A DNA stretch of 45,566 nt, taken from a virus. A program made the position numbers and the translations under genes. Under the pieces are notes generated by a model, which ran no database searches, was not told the origin of the DNA, and saw only the letters and a program-made list of their open reading frames with translations. Positions 33,020 through 39,442 of this stretch are shown in pieces; positions within the stretch are counted from its first letter, which is position 1; the number at the start of each line of letters is the position of its first letter. Location: the IMG/VR virus record IMGVR_UViG_3300021440_000040, positions 1 to 45,566 of that record; one strand, written 5' to 3'.

Positions 33020-33230
33020 GATTCGGCGGGAGGAGCCGGACACCACGTGGGCACCCGTCGTAGTCCATCATGACATCACTAGGGCACACATACTGAGTAC
33101 AAAGTATAAAGGAATAAGTACCCCGCTGTTCAACGAAAAGCTCGAAATACCTAACGGGGCAAAGTGGGTTCATGTCCAAATTACCGGAGGAACCATTACG
33201 TATACCTTCAGAAAAACGAGGCCGTTTTAG
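33009..33230 (+). CDS. Small beta-rich hypothetical protein
   Basis: 73 residues from GTG 33009, overlapping the previous gene by 11 bases (SD CCGGAG). Mostly beta: WAPVVVHHDITRAHILSTKY, KWVHVQITGGTITYTFRK. No family recognised. Confidence 0.5.
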   Translation: MALKIRREEPDTTWAPVVVHHDITRAHILSTKYKGISTPLFNEKLEIPNGAKWVHVQITGGTITYTFRKTRPF

Positions 33231-33263
33231 TAGAAGTATATCACTGACGTAAAGGGAGACACA

Positions 33264-33485
33264 ATGGTGATGGTTATTGGCAAAAAGAAAAAGGCTTCAA
33301 AAGTCGTGTGCTTGGTTGTGAAAGGGGCTGTTCGGAAGATCATTAAGGATGCTGGCCTTCGGACGGGAGGGGATTTTGTTGAAGCCCTTTCCGAGAAGGT
33401 TCGCAACTTGATTGATGCGGCCGTCCAGTCGACCAAAGAGAACGGGAAGAAAATGACCCTCGGTGCGGAAGACATTCAGCAGTAA
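33264..33485 (+). CDS. Single-histone-fold protein (bacterial/phage histone)
   Basis: 73 residues from ATG 33264 (SD AAAGGGAG). After a basic head (GKKKKASK) the sequence follows the histone fold: helix 1 VVKGAVRKIIKDAG (18-31), loop LRTGGD, long helix 2 FVEALSEKVRNLIDAAVQST (38-57), loop KENGKKMTL, start of helix 3 GAEDIQQ. The loop 2 pattern NGKK(M)TLxxEDI is a strong histone mark (compare single-fold bacterial histones such as Bdellovibrio Bd0055). Helix 3 is short, as in those proteins. It probably binds phage or host DNA. No HU/IHF features are seen. Confidence 0.75.
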   Translation: MVMVIGKKKKASKVVCLVVKGAVRKIIKDAGLRTGGDFVEALSEKVRNLIDAAVQSTKENGKKMTLGAEDIQQ

Positions 33486-33489
33486 ATAA

Positions 33490-33554
33490 AGCTTTCCAGG
33501 GATACTCTCTGTAGCTTGGGAGGGGACACGGGGCTGCAGGGAGTCCCTGGAGCT
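33490..33554 (+). ncRNA. Long RNA hairpin after the histone gene
   Basis: 33495-33515 pairs with 33533-33551 in a 19-bp stem with two G-U pairs and a two-base bulge (33503-33504). The arms can extend past it as AGC (33490-33492) with GCT (33552-33554). The loop is 17 bases (33516-33532). There is no T-run, and it ends about 20 bases before the next ATG. It may be a processing site, a regulator of the gene downstream, or a small structured RNA. Confidence 0.5.
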
Positions 33555-33574
33555 TATTAAAAGGAGACTACAAA

Positions 33575-33763
33575 ATGGATAAGAAATGTGAAATTCTGGC
33601 AACACACAAGTTGATGGGGGCGAACAAGAAGGAGATATTCGCTTGCCCGATTCACAAGGACGAATTTGTTCTGCTGAATAAGCTGAAAGGGCTGAGCTCA
33701 GAATTGACTCCGCTGACAAAGGCGGAGCTGAAGACTGAAGTGGAATGCTCCAAGGTAATTTAA
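33575..33763 (+). CDS. Small hypothetical protein
   Basis: 62 residues with SD AAAGGAGA. It contains CEILATHK and FACPIHKDEF, which could form a small zinc site (Cys/His), and a Lys/Leu-rich end. Unknown function; the long hairpin upstream may control it. Confidence 0.55.
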   Translation: MDKKCEILATHKLMGANKKEIFACPIHKDEFVLLNKLKGLSSELTPLTKAELKTEVECSKVI

Positions 33764-33774
33764 AGGGGTCGATT

Positions 33775-33896
33775 ATGCCAGAAATAATCGTGAGCTAGAA
33801 AAGAAAAGCACTAAGGGAATATGCGAGGGCTGCACTGACTGGACTAATCGCGGGTGGTGGTGGAATGGGAGTGAACGAGAAGTCTATCCGTGCTAA
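33775..33896 (+). pseudogene. Possible frameshifted tiny Cys-containing gene
   Basis: ATG 33775 has a good SD (AAAGGGG) but reaches a stop after 7 codons. Shifted by -1, the frame reads on as NNRELEKKSTKGICEGC and continues TDWTNRGWWWNGSE...VYPC to a stop at 33894-33896, a plausible zinc-binding mini-protein (CEGC...C). A single-base change or assembly error would restore about 40 residues. Confidence 0.35.
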
Positions 33897-33963
33897 GGCC
33901 TTCACAATAGCACTTGAGACGATAGAAGGCGAAATTGCAATATCATTTCCTGAGGAGCACTAG
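33865..33963 (+). CDS. Possible 32-residue peptide
   Basis: ATG 33865 to TAG 33963, overlapping the broken frame above. MGVNEKSIRAKAFTIALE, then an acidic end (FPEEH). The SD is poor (GGTGGTGG). Listed because it ends just before the next start and fills the gap; it may be spurious. Confidence 0.3.
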   Translation: MGVNEKSIRAKAFTIALETIEGEIAISFPEEH

Positions 33964-33965
33964 AC

Positions 33966-34076
33966 ATGAAACGAAAATTGATTAAAGGTCACTGGCGCAT
34001 CAAGAAAAATGGTTTGCGTTTTCGAGTCAAAGGACACTACAGAGGTAATTATCGTATTAAAGGAGCTGTGAAATGA
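33966..34076 (+). CDS. 36-residue basic repeat peptide
   Basis: ATG 33966, SD GAGGAGCA 11 bases before, stop overlapping the next ATG. The peptide has an internal near-repeat, IKGHWRIKKNG and VKGHYRGNYRIKG, and is strongly basic (pI clearly high). Could bind nucleic acid. Too short for family assignment. Confidence 0.5.
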   Translation: MKRKLIKGHWRIKKNGLRFRVKGHYRGNYRIKGAVK

Positions 34077-34255
34077 GAAAGCTTATTGCAACGCTGGAGC
34101 GCATTGGTGGGGAGCTGAAAGTGGTGAGGAAGGAGCTGGAGCAACGGAAGGCAGGGTATCCAGATATGTATAAGGCCATCAATGCCGCCAGAGATACGTG
34201 CTTGGTGGCTTCGAAAGAGCTGGAGAATTCTGTGAAGAAGGTTGGAGTGAAATGA
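34073..34255 (+). CDS. 60-residue helical hypothetical protein
   Basis: It starts in an ATGA overlap with SD AAAGGAG. Coiled-coil-like (LIATLERIGGELKVVRKELE) then a second helix. Unknown function; part of a tightly packed series of tiny genes. Confidence 0.5.
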   Translation: MRKLIATLERIGGELKVVRKELEQRKAGYPDMYKAINAARDTCLVASKELENSVKKVGVK

Positions 34256-34428
34256 AAAAGAAAAAGTGTATATGGATCCTCACACACATTTATAAACTTG
34301 AAAACTGGTGGAAGGAATGGTGGGATACGTCTTGTGGATGCTCAGTCCAGCAAGAGTGGCATCAGTATAAAATCGTTAAAACATATGCCTTCTGTCCATT
34401 TTGCGGGAAGCCTTTGGAGGTAAAATAA
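34252..34428 (+). CDS. 58-residue zinc-ribbon-like protein
   Basis: ATG 34252, ATGA overlap. It has a Trp-rich middle (NWWKEWWDTSCGCS) and a C-terminal CPFCGKPL, giving two Cys pairs (CGC and CPFC), a zinc-ribbon pattern. Unknown target. Confidence 0.55.
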   Translation: MKKKKCIWILTHIYKLENWWKEWWDTSCGCSVQQEWHQYKIVKTYAFCPFCGKPLEVK

Positions 34429-34637
34429 TGAAAAAGAGAAAGATTTCCATTACACCTAAAGGGGTTGGGATTTATTTCCAGTTGGAGAATGGAGTTTTTG
34501 TTGTCCGATCAAACAACGAAGACGATTTTTTCGTCTCAGATTATTTGAAAGACACGATCACGAACGCTTTTAATTTTGGTGTAGAGATAGGGATAAAGAG
34601 GCAGCAAGAAATTATGCGCGATACGATGGGGGATTGA
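34428..34637 (+). CDS. 69-residue hypothetical protein
   Basis: ATG 34428 is preceded by TTTGGAGG. The start is beta-like (RKISITPKGVGIYFQLENGV) and the end helical (AFNFGVEIGIKRQQEIMRD). No family recognised. Confidence 0.5.
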   Translation: MKKRKISITPKGVGIYFQLENGVFVVRSNNEDDFFVSDYLKDTITNAFNFGVEIGIKRQQEIMRDTMGD

Positions 34638-34638
34638 G

Positions 34639-34923
34639 ATGAAAGACGAAAACTGGAGGTCGCGAGCAGTAGAACTCGAAGGCGATAAACGGAAGCTCTT
34701 AGAAAAGATCGCCGCCCTCGAAAAGGAGAAGGCGGAGGCGGTTCTTGCGGAGATGGAGCGGTGTGCGAAGATCGTCGATGAATGGGCTACGAGATATCCG
34801 GTGGACATATTTGGAGATCCTCCTAAAGGTTTTCATGGAGCAACGACGGATGCCTGTTCCGCGAAAGCACTGCGGACGATCCTTCCCAATGTGGCCGCCG
34901 CCATCCGCGAAGGGAGGGATTGA
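34639..34923 (+). CDS. Coiled-coil hypothetical protein
   Basis: 94 residues. A charged coiled coil covers residues 8-45 (GDKRKLLEKIAALEKEKAEA). Then ERCAKIVDEWA and SAKALRTILPNVAAAIREG form a pattern common to many small phage proteins of unknown role. Confidence 0.55.
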   Translation: MKDENWRSRAVELEGDKRKLLEKIAALEKEKAEAVLAEMERCAKIVDEWATRYPVDIFGDPPKGFHGATTDACSAKALRTILPNVAAAIREGRD

Positions 34924-34925
34924 AG

Positions 34926-35231
34926 ATGTGCGAAAAACTAAGGCTGCTTAATTCTGTTTGTAAGTGCGGGCTGACGGTTCGATTCAATGAAAACCGGAAT
35001 ATGTATCAGTCGGTCGATGAGTATATTCAAAATAACGCAAACGTTGGCCTAGAGGTCGATCCTGAAATAGCGAAAAAAATCATCGAGACAGACTCCATCG
35101 TTGAGCTTCATTTTTATCCACAAACGCCAGTCGGATTTTATCACATAACCCATTACAATCTCGACATGGCCATCGACGAGGCAATGGAAATAAATGAGAT
35201 AAAGTTTTTACTGAAAGGAGCCACCAAATGA
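34926..35231 (+). CDS. Hypothetical protein with N-terminal Cys pair
   Basis: 101 residues from ATG 34926 (SD GGGAGGG). CEKLRLLNSVCKCG at the start, a helix (DPEIAKKIIETD), and a beta segment IVELHFYPQTPVGFYHITHY resembling small domains that follow host-takeover proteins. Function unknown; stop overlaps the next ATG. Confidence 0.5.
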   Translation: MCEKLRLLNSVCKCGLTVRFNENRNMYQSVDEYIQNNANVGLEVDPEIAKKIIETDSIVELHFYPQTPVGFYHITHYNLDMAIDEAMEINEIKFLLKGATK

Positions 35232-35641
35232 TCAAGGATGAGACGAAGGAAGGATTTGGGAAGAAATGCCGGAACTGTGGCTCGGAGAATCTAACATGGA
35301 ACTGCATTTCTTTGAACCTTGGTGGTGTTCAAGATGGTCGTATTTGTATGAGGGAGACTTCCGGCGCGCTTGTCCTCGGTTGTGAAGAATGCTCAGAGAC
35401 GTTGAAAATTCTTTATGAGGGTGAGGCCGGAAAATTAGTCAATCGTTCCCTGCGCAAGGAGGCCCTGTGCGAGAGAATGGCGGAGGCGTTGAAAGCTGTC
35501 GAGTGGATCGAGTGGGAATACGACGATAGGTGCGACACAATATGTGCCTGGTGCAATGGTAGCCAAAGTCGTGGTGAAGGACATAAAGCGGGTTGTGTGA
35601 GGCAAAAAGTTCTGGCCGACTACGCCAAGGAGGGCTTATGA
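35228..35641 (+). CDS. Double Cys-pair protein
   Basis: 137 residues, SD AAAGGAGCC. A first zinc ribbon is likely from CRNCGSENL (14-22) with GCEEC (about 51-55). A second Cys group, CDTICAWCNGSQSRGEGHKAGC (near residue 103-124), is typical of small phage proteins with a CxxxCxxC...H...C site. Possibly a nucleic-acid- or protein-binding adaptor. Confidence 0.55.
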   Translation: MIKDETKEGFGKKCRNCGSENLTWNCISLNLGGVQDGRICMRETSGALVLGCEECSETLKILYEGEAGKLVNRSLRKEALCERMAEALKAVEWIEWEYDDRCDTICAWCNGSQSRGEGHKAGCVRQKVLADYAKEGL

Positions 35642-35922
35642 TCAAGCCGTTTGCGAGGATCGAAGAAACGAAAGATGACAAGCGTTGGGGATCGAAAACT
35701 CTCCTAGTGGGCGGTGTGCAATTCGATAATAGATTTTCGTCGGAATCAGACGAATTTCAAGATATGTGCGACGTGTTAAACGCCGCCCACCGCGCCGAGG
35801 TTCGGAAGGAGCTGGAGGCGTTTAAAAAAGAGCTATCTGAAAAATCGGCAAAGTTTTCACTTGGCGGAGGGACAATAAAAGATTGGGCACGTAAACCAAT
35901 GGAAGTTTCTATATATATATAA
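35638..35922 (+). CDS. Hypothetical protein
   Basis: 94 residues from ATG 35638, SD AAGGAGGG, ATGA overlap. Beta start (KTLLVGGVQFDNRFSSES) then a helix with EFQDMCDVLNAAHRAEVRKELEAF (residues about 39-62), a pattern frequent in small phage genes. Function unknown. Confidence 0.5.
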   Translation: MIKPFARIEETKDDKRWGSKTLLVGGVQFDNRFSSESDEFQDMCDVLNAAHRAEVRKELEAFKKELSEKSAKFSLGGGTIKDWARKPMEVSIYI

Positions 35923-35965
35923 AAAATTTCGACATCGACGCATTCATGGAGAGGGAGGAAAAGAA

Positions 35966-36136
35966 ATGAACTGGTTCTCATGGTTGTTTTTGTCTTTGAC
36001 AGTATGTGATGTGATGGTGAGGATTTTAATCGTCGGAAAACAACGAGAACCAATAACTTCCGGTGATGCCGCTTTCAATATTCTTGTGAACGGCCTTCTG
36101 ACATGGGGTGTTTGCTATTTCGGGATGCGGCCATGA
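35966..36136 (+). CDS. Small membrane protein
   Basis: 56 residues from ATG 35966 (SD GGGAGGAA). Two hydrophobic spans, WFSWLFLSLTVCDVMVRILIV (residues 3-23, quoted in part) and ILVNGLLTWGVCYFG (about 38-53), with a short polar link. Unknown function; an early membrane protein could act in exclusion. Confidence 0.5.
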   Translation: MNWFSWLFLSLTVCDVMVRILIVGKQREPITSGDAAFNILVNGLLTWGVCYFGMRP

Positions 36137-36312
36137 CCCCGCCCAAAGGATACAGGCTTGTGAAGAGCGGAACCGTAAAAAAGGGAGACTTGACATCACA
36201 TCTCGGCGTATCCTGGATTCAAGTATTCAGAAGTATAGGGAGTCCGATCTTTAGCTATCCATACTGTCCATATTACGCCCGTAAGATCACGAAGAGGGGG
36301 AAGAGGAAATGA
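36133..36312 (+). CDS. 59-residue hypothetical protein
   Basis: ATG 36133, ATGA overlap. PPKGYRLVKSGTVKKGDLTS resembles the small phage motif PxGYRxlxxGExxxxGD, found in many short proteins of unknown function. The end is basic (RKITKRGKRK). Confidence 0.5.
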   Translation: MTPPKGYRLVKSGTVKKGDLTSHLGVSWIQVFRSIGSPIFSYPYCPYYARKITKRGKRK

Positions 36313-36356
36313 GAATATGGATATCCTGGTTTAATTTATTCAGGAAAGAGATATAA
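36309..36356 (+). CDS. Possible 15-residue leader peptide
   Basis: ATG 36309 overlaps the previous stop and ends right before ATG 36357. MRIWISWFNLFRKEI is a short amphipathic peptide, perhaps only a translational coupler. Confidence 0.3.
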   Translation: MRIWISWFNLFRKEI

Positions 36357-36587
36357 ATGTTACTTCATTTAACTGGCTATAAGGATCAATCTAAGAAAAG
36401 AAATAACGCCGGATATAGGAAGTGTTTGAATGGTTTTTACCAGAATAATGACGCCGTGCTCCGGAAATCGATTGTGTGTTTGGGGTTGGGAAGGGTTCTG
36501 GAGGGGTGTAAATACTACGAAAAATGCTTGGCCAATCGAAAGGCTGAATTAGGTAAAAGGGCTGAGTTGAAAAGTTCAAAAGGCTAA
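36357..36587 (+). CDS. Last early gene, Cys-containing hypothetical protein
   Basis: 76 residues, weak SD (AGGAAAGAG). Basic with four cysteines, YRKCLNGFY, SIVCLGLG, EGCKYYEKC; a zinc or Fe-S site is possible. It is the final gene before boundary locus 2. Confidence 0.5.
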   Translation: MLLHLTGYKDQSKKRNNAGYRKCLNGFYQNNDAVLRKSIVCLGLGRVLEGCKYYEKCLANRKAELGKRAELKSSKG

Positions 36588-36618
36588 ATGACGCGATATA
36601 TGGGGGTGAAATAGACCC

Positions 36619-36671
36619 CTAAATCGTGAGCAGAATGAGGGTGTTCCGTCGAGAGGATCGTTGTTAATTCC
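36619..36671 (-). repeat. Repeat element C (minus orientation)
   Basis: On the minus strand: GGAATTAACAACG, then CGACGGA closing the 27-base block, 19 variable bases, GATTTAG followed by GGGTCTATTT. Same spacing as A, B and D. Confidence 0.85.
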
Positions 36672-36717
36672 CCTCCTTACGGGAGTGAAGGGTGTGGTGT
36701 GTTTTTCTTTTTTTTTT
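36669..36717 (+). terminator. Terminator-like hairpin and T-tract ending the early operon
   Basis: CTCC (36673-36676) pairs with GGAG (36682-36685), with further flanking CCC/GGG pairing. After a GT-rich spacer come T runs at 36702-36706 and 36708-36717. The spacer is longer than usual, so efficiency is uncertain. Confidence 0.4.
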
Positions 36718-36723
36718 ACTATC

Positions 36724-36752
36724 TATTCGCTTAACCTAATATTTTTTTTATT
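36724..36752 (-). repeat. 29-bp core of boundary locus 2
   Basis: This is the exact reverse complement of 18177-18205. It reads TATTCGCTTAACCTAATA followed by T-rich sequence on the plus strand. Confidence 0.95.
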
Positions 36753-36790
36753 AAAGAGAACAAACAGTACCCTTAACACCCCATTAGACG

Positions 36791-36843
36791 GGAATAACCA
36801 ACAACTTTCTCGACGGAAGAGTGCAGAATAAAGCAGGATTTAG
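36791..36843 (+). repeat. Repeat element D (plus orientation)
   Basis: GGAATAACCAACAAC at 36791, CGACGGA ending at 36817, 19 variable bases, GATTTAG at 36837-36843, then CGGTTCATT. The SD of the first late gene begins 18 bases later. Confidence 0.8.
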
Positions 36844-36873
36844 CGGTTCATTTTGGTTTTGGGAGGATATGTG

Positions 36874-37116
36874 ATGAAAAAAAGAAAAGTTATTAGTTCA
36901 AAAAGACAACGCGTGAAAGTGCTTGGAAAAAGATTACTACGTGGGCTGAGGAATAAAGAAGTATGGGCTGAGAAGTATGTGAAGAAAAAAAGAGTGGGCG
37001 AAGAGACTTTGAAAAGATGGGCTGCGGGAAAGTATAGAGTTCCTTCCGAAGCCGCCGCGAAAAAAAGTAGAGAAGAGTTTGGGATGTCGATATGGAAGCG
37101 GAGAGGATTATTATGA
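36874..37116 (+). CDS. Basic helix-turn-helix-like protein, first late gene
   Basis: 80 residues from ATG 36874 (GGGAGG 7 bases upstream). Very basic start (MKKRKVISSKRQRVK), then VGEETLKRWAAGKYRVPSEA and AAKKSREEFGMSIWKRRG, which resembles a Xre/Cro recognition helix and the following helices. As the first gene after locus 2 it could regulate late transcription or act in packaging. Low similarity makes this tentative. Confidence 0.5.
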   Translation: MKKRKVISSKRQRVKVLGKRLLRGLRNKEVWAEKYVKKKRVGEETLKRWAAGKYRVPSEAAAKKSREEFGMSIWKRRGLL

Positions 37117-37466
37117 AAATGGATTATACTAAATTTTTATTTAAGTACAGATCAGTCGCTGGCGCTATTGGTGTACCAGAAATATATCTACGGAGGCGTA
37201 TGAAGTGTTGTGGACTGAAAATGATTATGTACAAAGGGGCCGTATGCCTCCCAAAAGCGCAGGTTACAGATGCGGTTTACCGGCTCGTGCGATCAAAATC
37301 GAGTGTTTTACGCGCAATAACGCTTTTGTTGAGTCATAATGAGTGCAGAACCATAGCCTATTCCCTAGCACCACACGAAAGGAGGGTCGTCCGTCATGCA
37401 AAAGAAACTTCCAGGAAAGCCGTTTGTGAAAGGCGACCCGCGCTGCTGGCGCAAGGGAGTAAGTAA
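37113..37466 (+). CDS. Hypothetical protein upstream of the terminase genes
   Basis: 117 residues from ATG 37113 (ATGA overlap, SD GGAGAGG). FLFKYRSVAGAIGVPEIYLR suggests an HTH-like N-terminus; then MYKGAVCLPKAQVTDAVYRL. Its last 71 bases overlap the next gene, so the C-terminus (about residues 94-117) may be less constrained. Possibly a DNA-recognition protein for packaging or regulation. Confidence 0.5.
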   Translation: MKMDYTKFLFKYRSVAGAIGVPEIYLRRRMKCCGLKMIMYKGAVCLPKAQVTDAVYRLVRSKSSVLRAITLLLSHNECRTIAYSLAPHERRVVRHAKETSRKAVCERRPALLAQGSK

Positions 37467-37902
37467 CCCAGGAATATCTGGTCGCCCCTCGGAGATCCAT
37501 CGTGCCGAGTGTCGAAAACTTTTTGAGAAGGGAAAGTTCAGAGAGTTTTTATCTGGAGCCGCGAAAGGCGAAGCCGTTGATGTGTTTGTCCAGATCAACG
37601 GAAAGACCAAGAAGATCCCCACGAATTTCGGAAACAAACTCAAAGCTATCGCGTGGCTCGGTGAGCAAGGCTACGGACGTGCCCCCGTCGAAGTCAGTCA
37701 TTCTGTTTCGGACGAGGCCCTCGAAAAGTTTGAAAGACTTCTCGTCACTTCTCTCAATACTCATTTCCCGAAGATGTGCCCACACTGCAAGACCGCCTTA
37801 AAAATGCCACCCCAATTCGTACAGGACTTGATGGAGCTGTCCAAAGTCTTCGAACGAGAAGAGGAGGCTGCCGTTGAAACCACAGCCGTCACACAAGAAT
37901 AA
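37396..37902 (+). CDS. Terminase small subunit-like protein
   Basis: 168 residues with SD AAAGGAGGG. GKPFVKGDPRCWRKGVSNPG and ISGRPSE (residues 6-33) match the Gly/Pro/Arg-rich opening of DUF5681-type proteins that precede terminase large subunits. A helical middle and a CPHC motif (about residue 130) follow. It overlaps the large subunit gene by 29 bases. It would recognise phage DNA for packaging. Confidence 0.65.
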   Translation: MQKKLPGKPFVKGDPRCWRKGVSNPGISGRPSEIHRAECRKLFEKGKFREFLSGAAKGEAVDVFVQINGKTKKIPTNFGNKLKAIAWLGEQGYGRAPVEVSHSVSDEALEKFERLLVTSLNTHFPKMCPHCKTALKMPPQFVQDLMELSKVFEREEEAAVETTAVTQE

Positions 37903-39442
37903 ATCCGACGGTCGTCGTGTGGCGGAAGTCATCCGCCGCGTGGCCCAAGGACTTATTCCGAATGAGATGAGCTTGCGCGATTTCGTTTTAAAGTCTTGGC
38001 ACATCATCGAACCTGCGACGCCCCTCGAATTAAATTGGCACCACGAACTGATCATCGAATACCTCGAGCTGGCCTTCAAACGAGACATCAAACGTCTTGT
38101 GTTCAATGTCCCCCCTCGTACACTTAAGTCCATTTTCACTTCTGTCGACTTTCCCGCGTGGGGATGGACACGTGCTCCGTGGAGCCGATGGATCTGTACT
38201 TCATACTCCCAGAATTTGGCGACGGAGTTTAGCGTGAAGCGCCGACGCATCATCCAGGATCCATGGTATCAGGATAAATGGGGCGCGCAAGTCAAGCTGG
38301 CGGGGGATCAGAATTTGAAGACGGAGTTTGAGAATACGCAGACGGGCAAGATGCAAAGTACTTCGACGGGTGGTACGACGACAGGAAAAGGTGGAGACTA
38401 CATCGTCATGGACGATCCACAGGATCCTCGTATGGCGGAGAGCGAAGCGGAACGGAAGAGCACGAATGAGTTCTATTCGAACACGCTCATTTCTCGGTTG
38501 AACAATAAAAAAACAGACGTGATGATCCTCGTTCAACAACGTCTCCATGCGGAGGACACCACGTCCCTCGTTTTGAAGGAGCAAGGATGGACACACGTCG
38601 ATGTCCCGATTCTTGCCAGCAAGCGACGCACGTATTCTTTTCCGCTCTCCAATACGAAGAAGGTTTTTAAAGAAGGCGAATACCTTCAACCCCAGAGGGA
38701 AGGGCCTGAGGAATGTGCGAAGCTGCTAAAGGGGATGGGAAGCCGAACGTTCGACGCTCAGTATCTCCAAGCGCCTACGTCGGAGACGGGTAATATCATC
38801 AAACGCCATTACTGGAACTACTACACGTCCCTCCCTCCTAAATTTGATTTTGTGTTGCAGTCGTGGGACATGACGTTCAAGGATACGAGTGGCTCGTCGT
38901 TCGTGAGTGGACAGGTGTGGGCGATGCTTGGTTCGAAGAAGTATTTACTCGACGAAGTTCACGCCCAACTAAATTATCCTGACTCCAAACGCGCGATGCT
39001 TGGGTTGTGTGCTAAATGGCCGTCCACACAAGCCGTTCTCGTGGAAGATAAAGCCAACGGCCCTGCCATCATTGCGGACTTGCGCGGGACGATTGCTGCG
39101 ATGATTCCTGTCACACCCTTGGGCGACAAGGTCGTGCGTGCGGTAGCCGTTACGCCTACGATTGAAGCTGGTGATTGCTACTTACCCGCTCCTGCCATTG
39201 CGCCGTGGGTTACTGAGTATGTGAATGAGATGTCCGCTTTCCCTGAAGCAAAACTGAAGGATCGTGTGGACGCGATGAGCCAAGCGTTGTCGCGTATGAA
39301 TGACTTGGGGAAGCTTTTGGACGAGGCTCGTGAAGCCCAAGCGTCGAACGACGAAGGTCACGATCCGGTCACTGAAGAGATGGGCATCTCTAGCCTGATG
39401 AATTCAGAAACGGAGGTATTCGCCAGTGCTGGATCTTTTTAA
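37874..39442 (+). CDS. Terminase large subunit
   Basis: 522 residues from TTG 37874, supported by GAGGAGG 6 bases upstream. ATPase: Walker A-like VPPRTLKS (79-86) and Walker B GGDYIVMDDPQD (173-184). Nuclease: LQSWDMTFKDT (Asp332), VLVEDKANGPAI (Glu391, Asp392) and a late Asp in KDRVDAMSQAL. This is the packaging motor and headful or cos nuclease. The small subunit is directly upstream and the portal directly downstream, overlapping by 17 bases. Confidence 0.93.
   Translation: MKPQPSHKNKSDGRRVAEVIRRVAQGLIPNEMSLRDFVLKSWHIIEPATPLELNWHHELIIEYLELAFKRDIKRLVFNVPPRTLKSIFTSVDFPAWGWTRAPWSRWICTSYSQNLATEFSVKRRRIIQDPWYQDKWGAQVKLAGDQNLKTEFENTQTGKMQSTSTGGTTTGKGGDYIVMDDPQDPRMAESEAERKSTNEFYSNTLISRLNNKKTDVMILVQQRLHAEDTTSLVLKEQGWTHVDVPILASKRRTYSFPLSNTKKVFKEGEYLQPQREGPEECAKLLKGMGSRTFDAQYLQAPTSETGNIIKRHYWNYYTSLPPKFDFVLQSWDMTFKDTSGSSFVSGQVWAMLGSKKYLLDEVHAQLNYPDSKRAMLGLCAKWPSTQAVLVEDKANGPAIIADLRGTIAAMIPVTPLGDKVVRAVAVTPTIEAGDCYLPAPAIAPWVTEYVNEMSAFPEAKLKDRVDAMSQALSRMNDLGKLLDEAREAQASNDEGHDPVTEEMGISSLMNSETEVFASAGSF

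Larger units (their letters stand above)
36606..36850. repeat. Boundary locus 2: inverted counterpart of locus 1
   Basis: Non-coding DNA between the early and late arms, organised like 18081-18299 but with its 29-bp core reversed. Element C (36619-36671, minus) and element D (36791-36843, plus) flank it. The arm lengths between core and element are 52 and 38 bases, against 26 and 37 in locus 1, and the 37/38 arms share AGTAC and CCCC. The late operon starts 30 bases beyond D. Confidence 0.85.
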
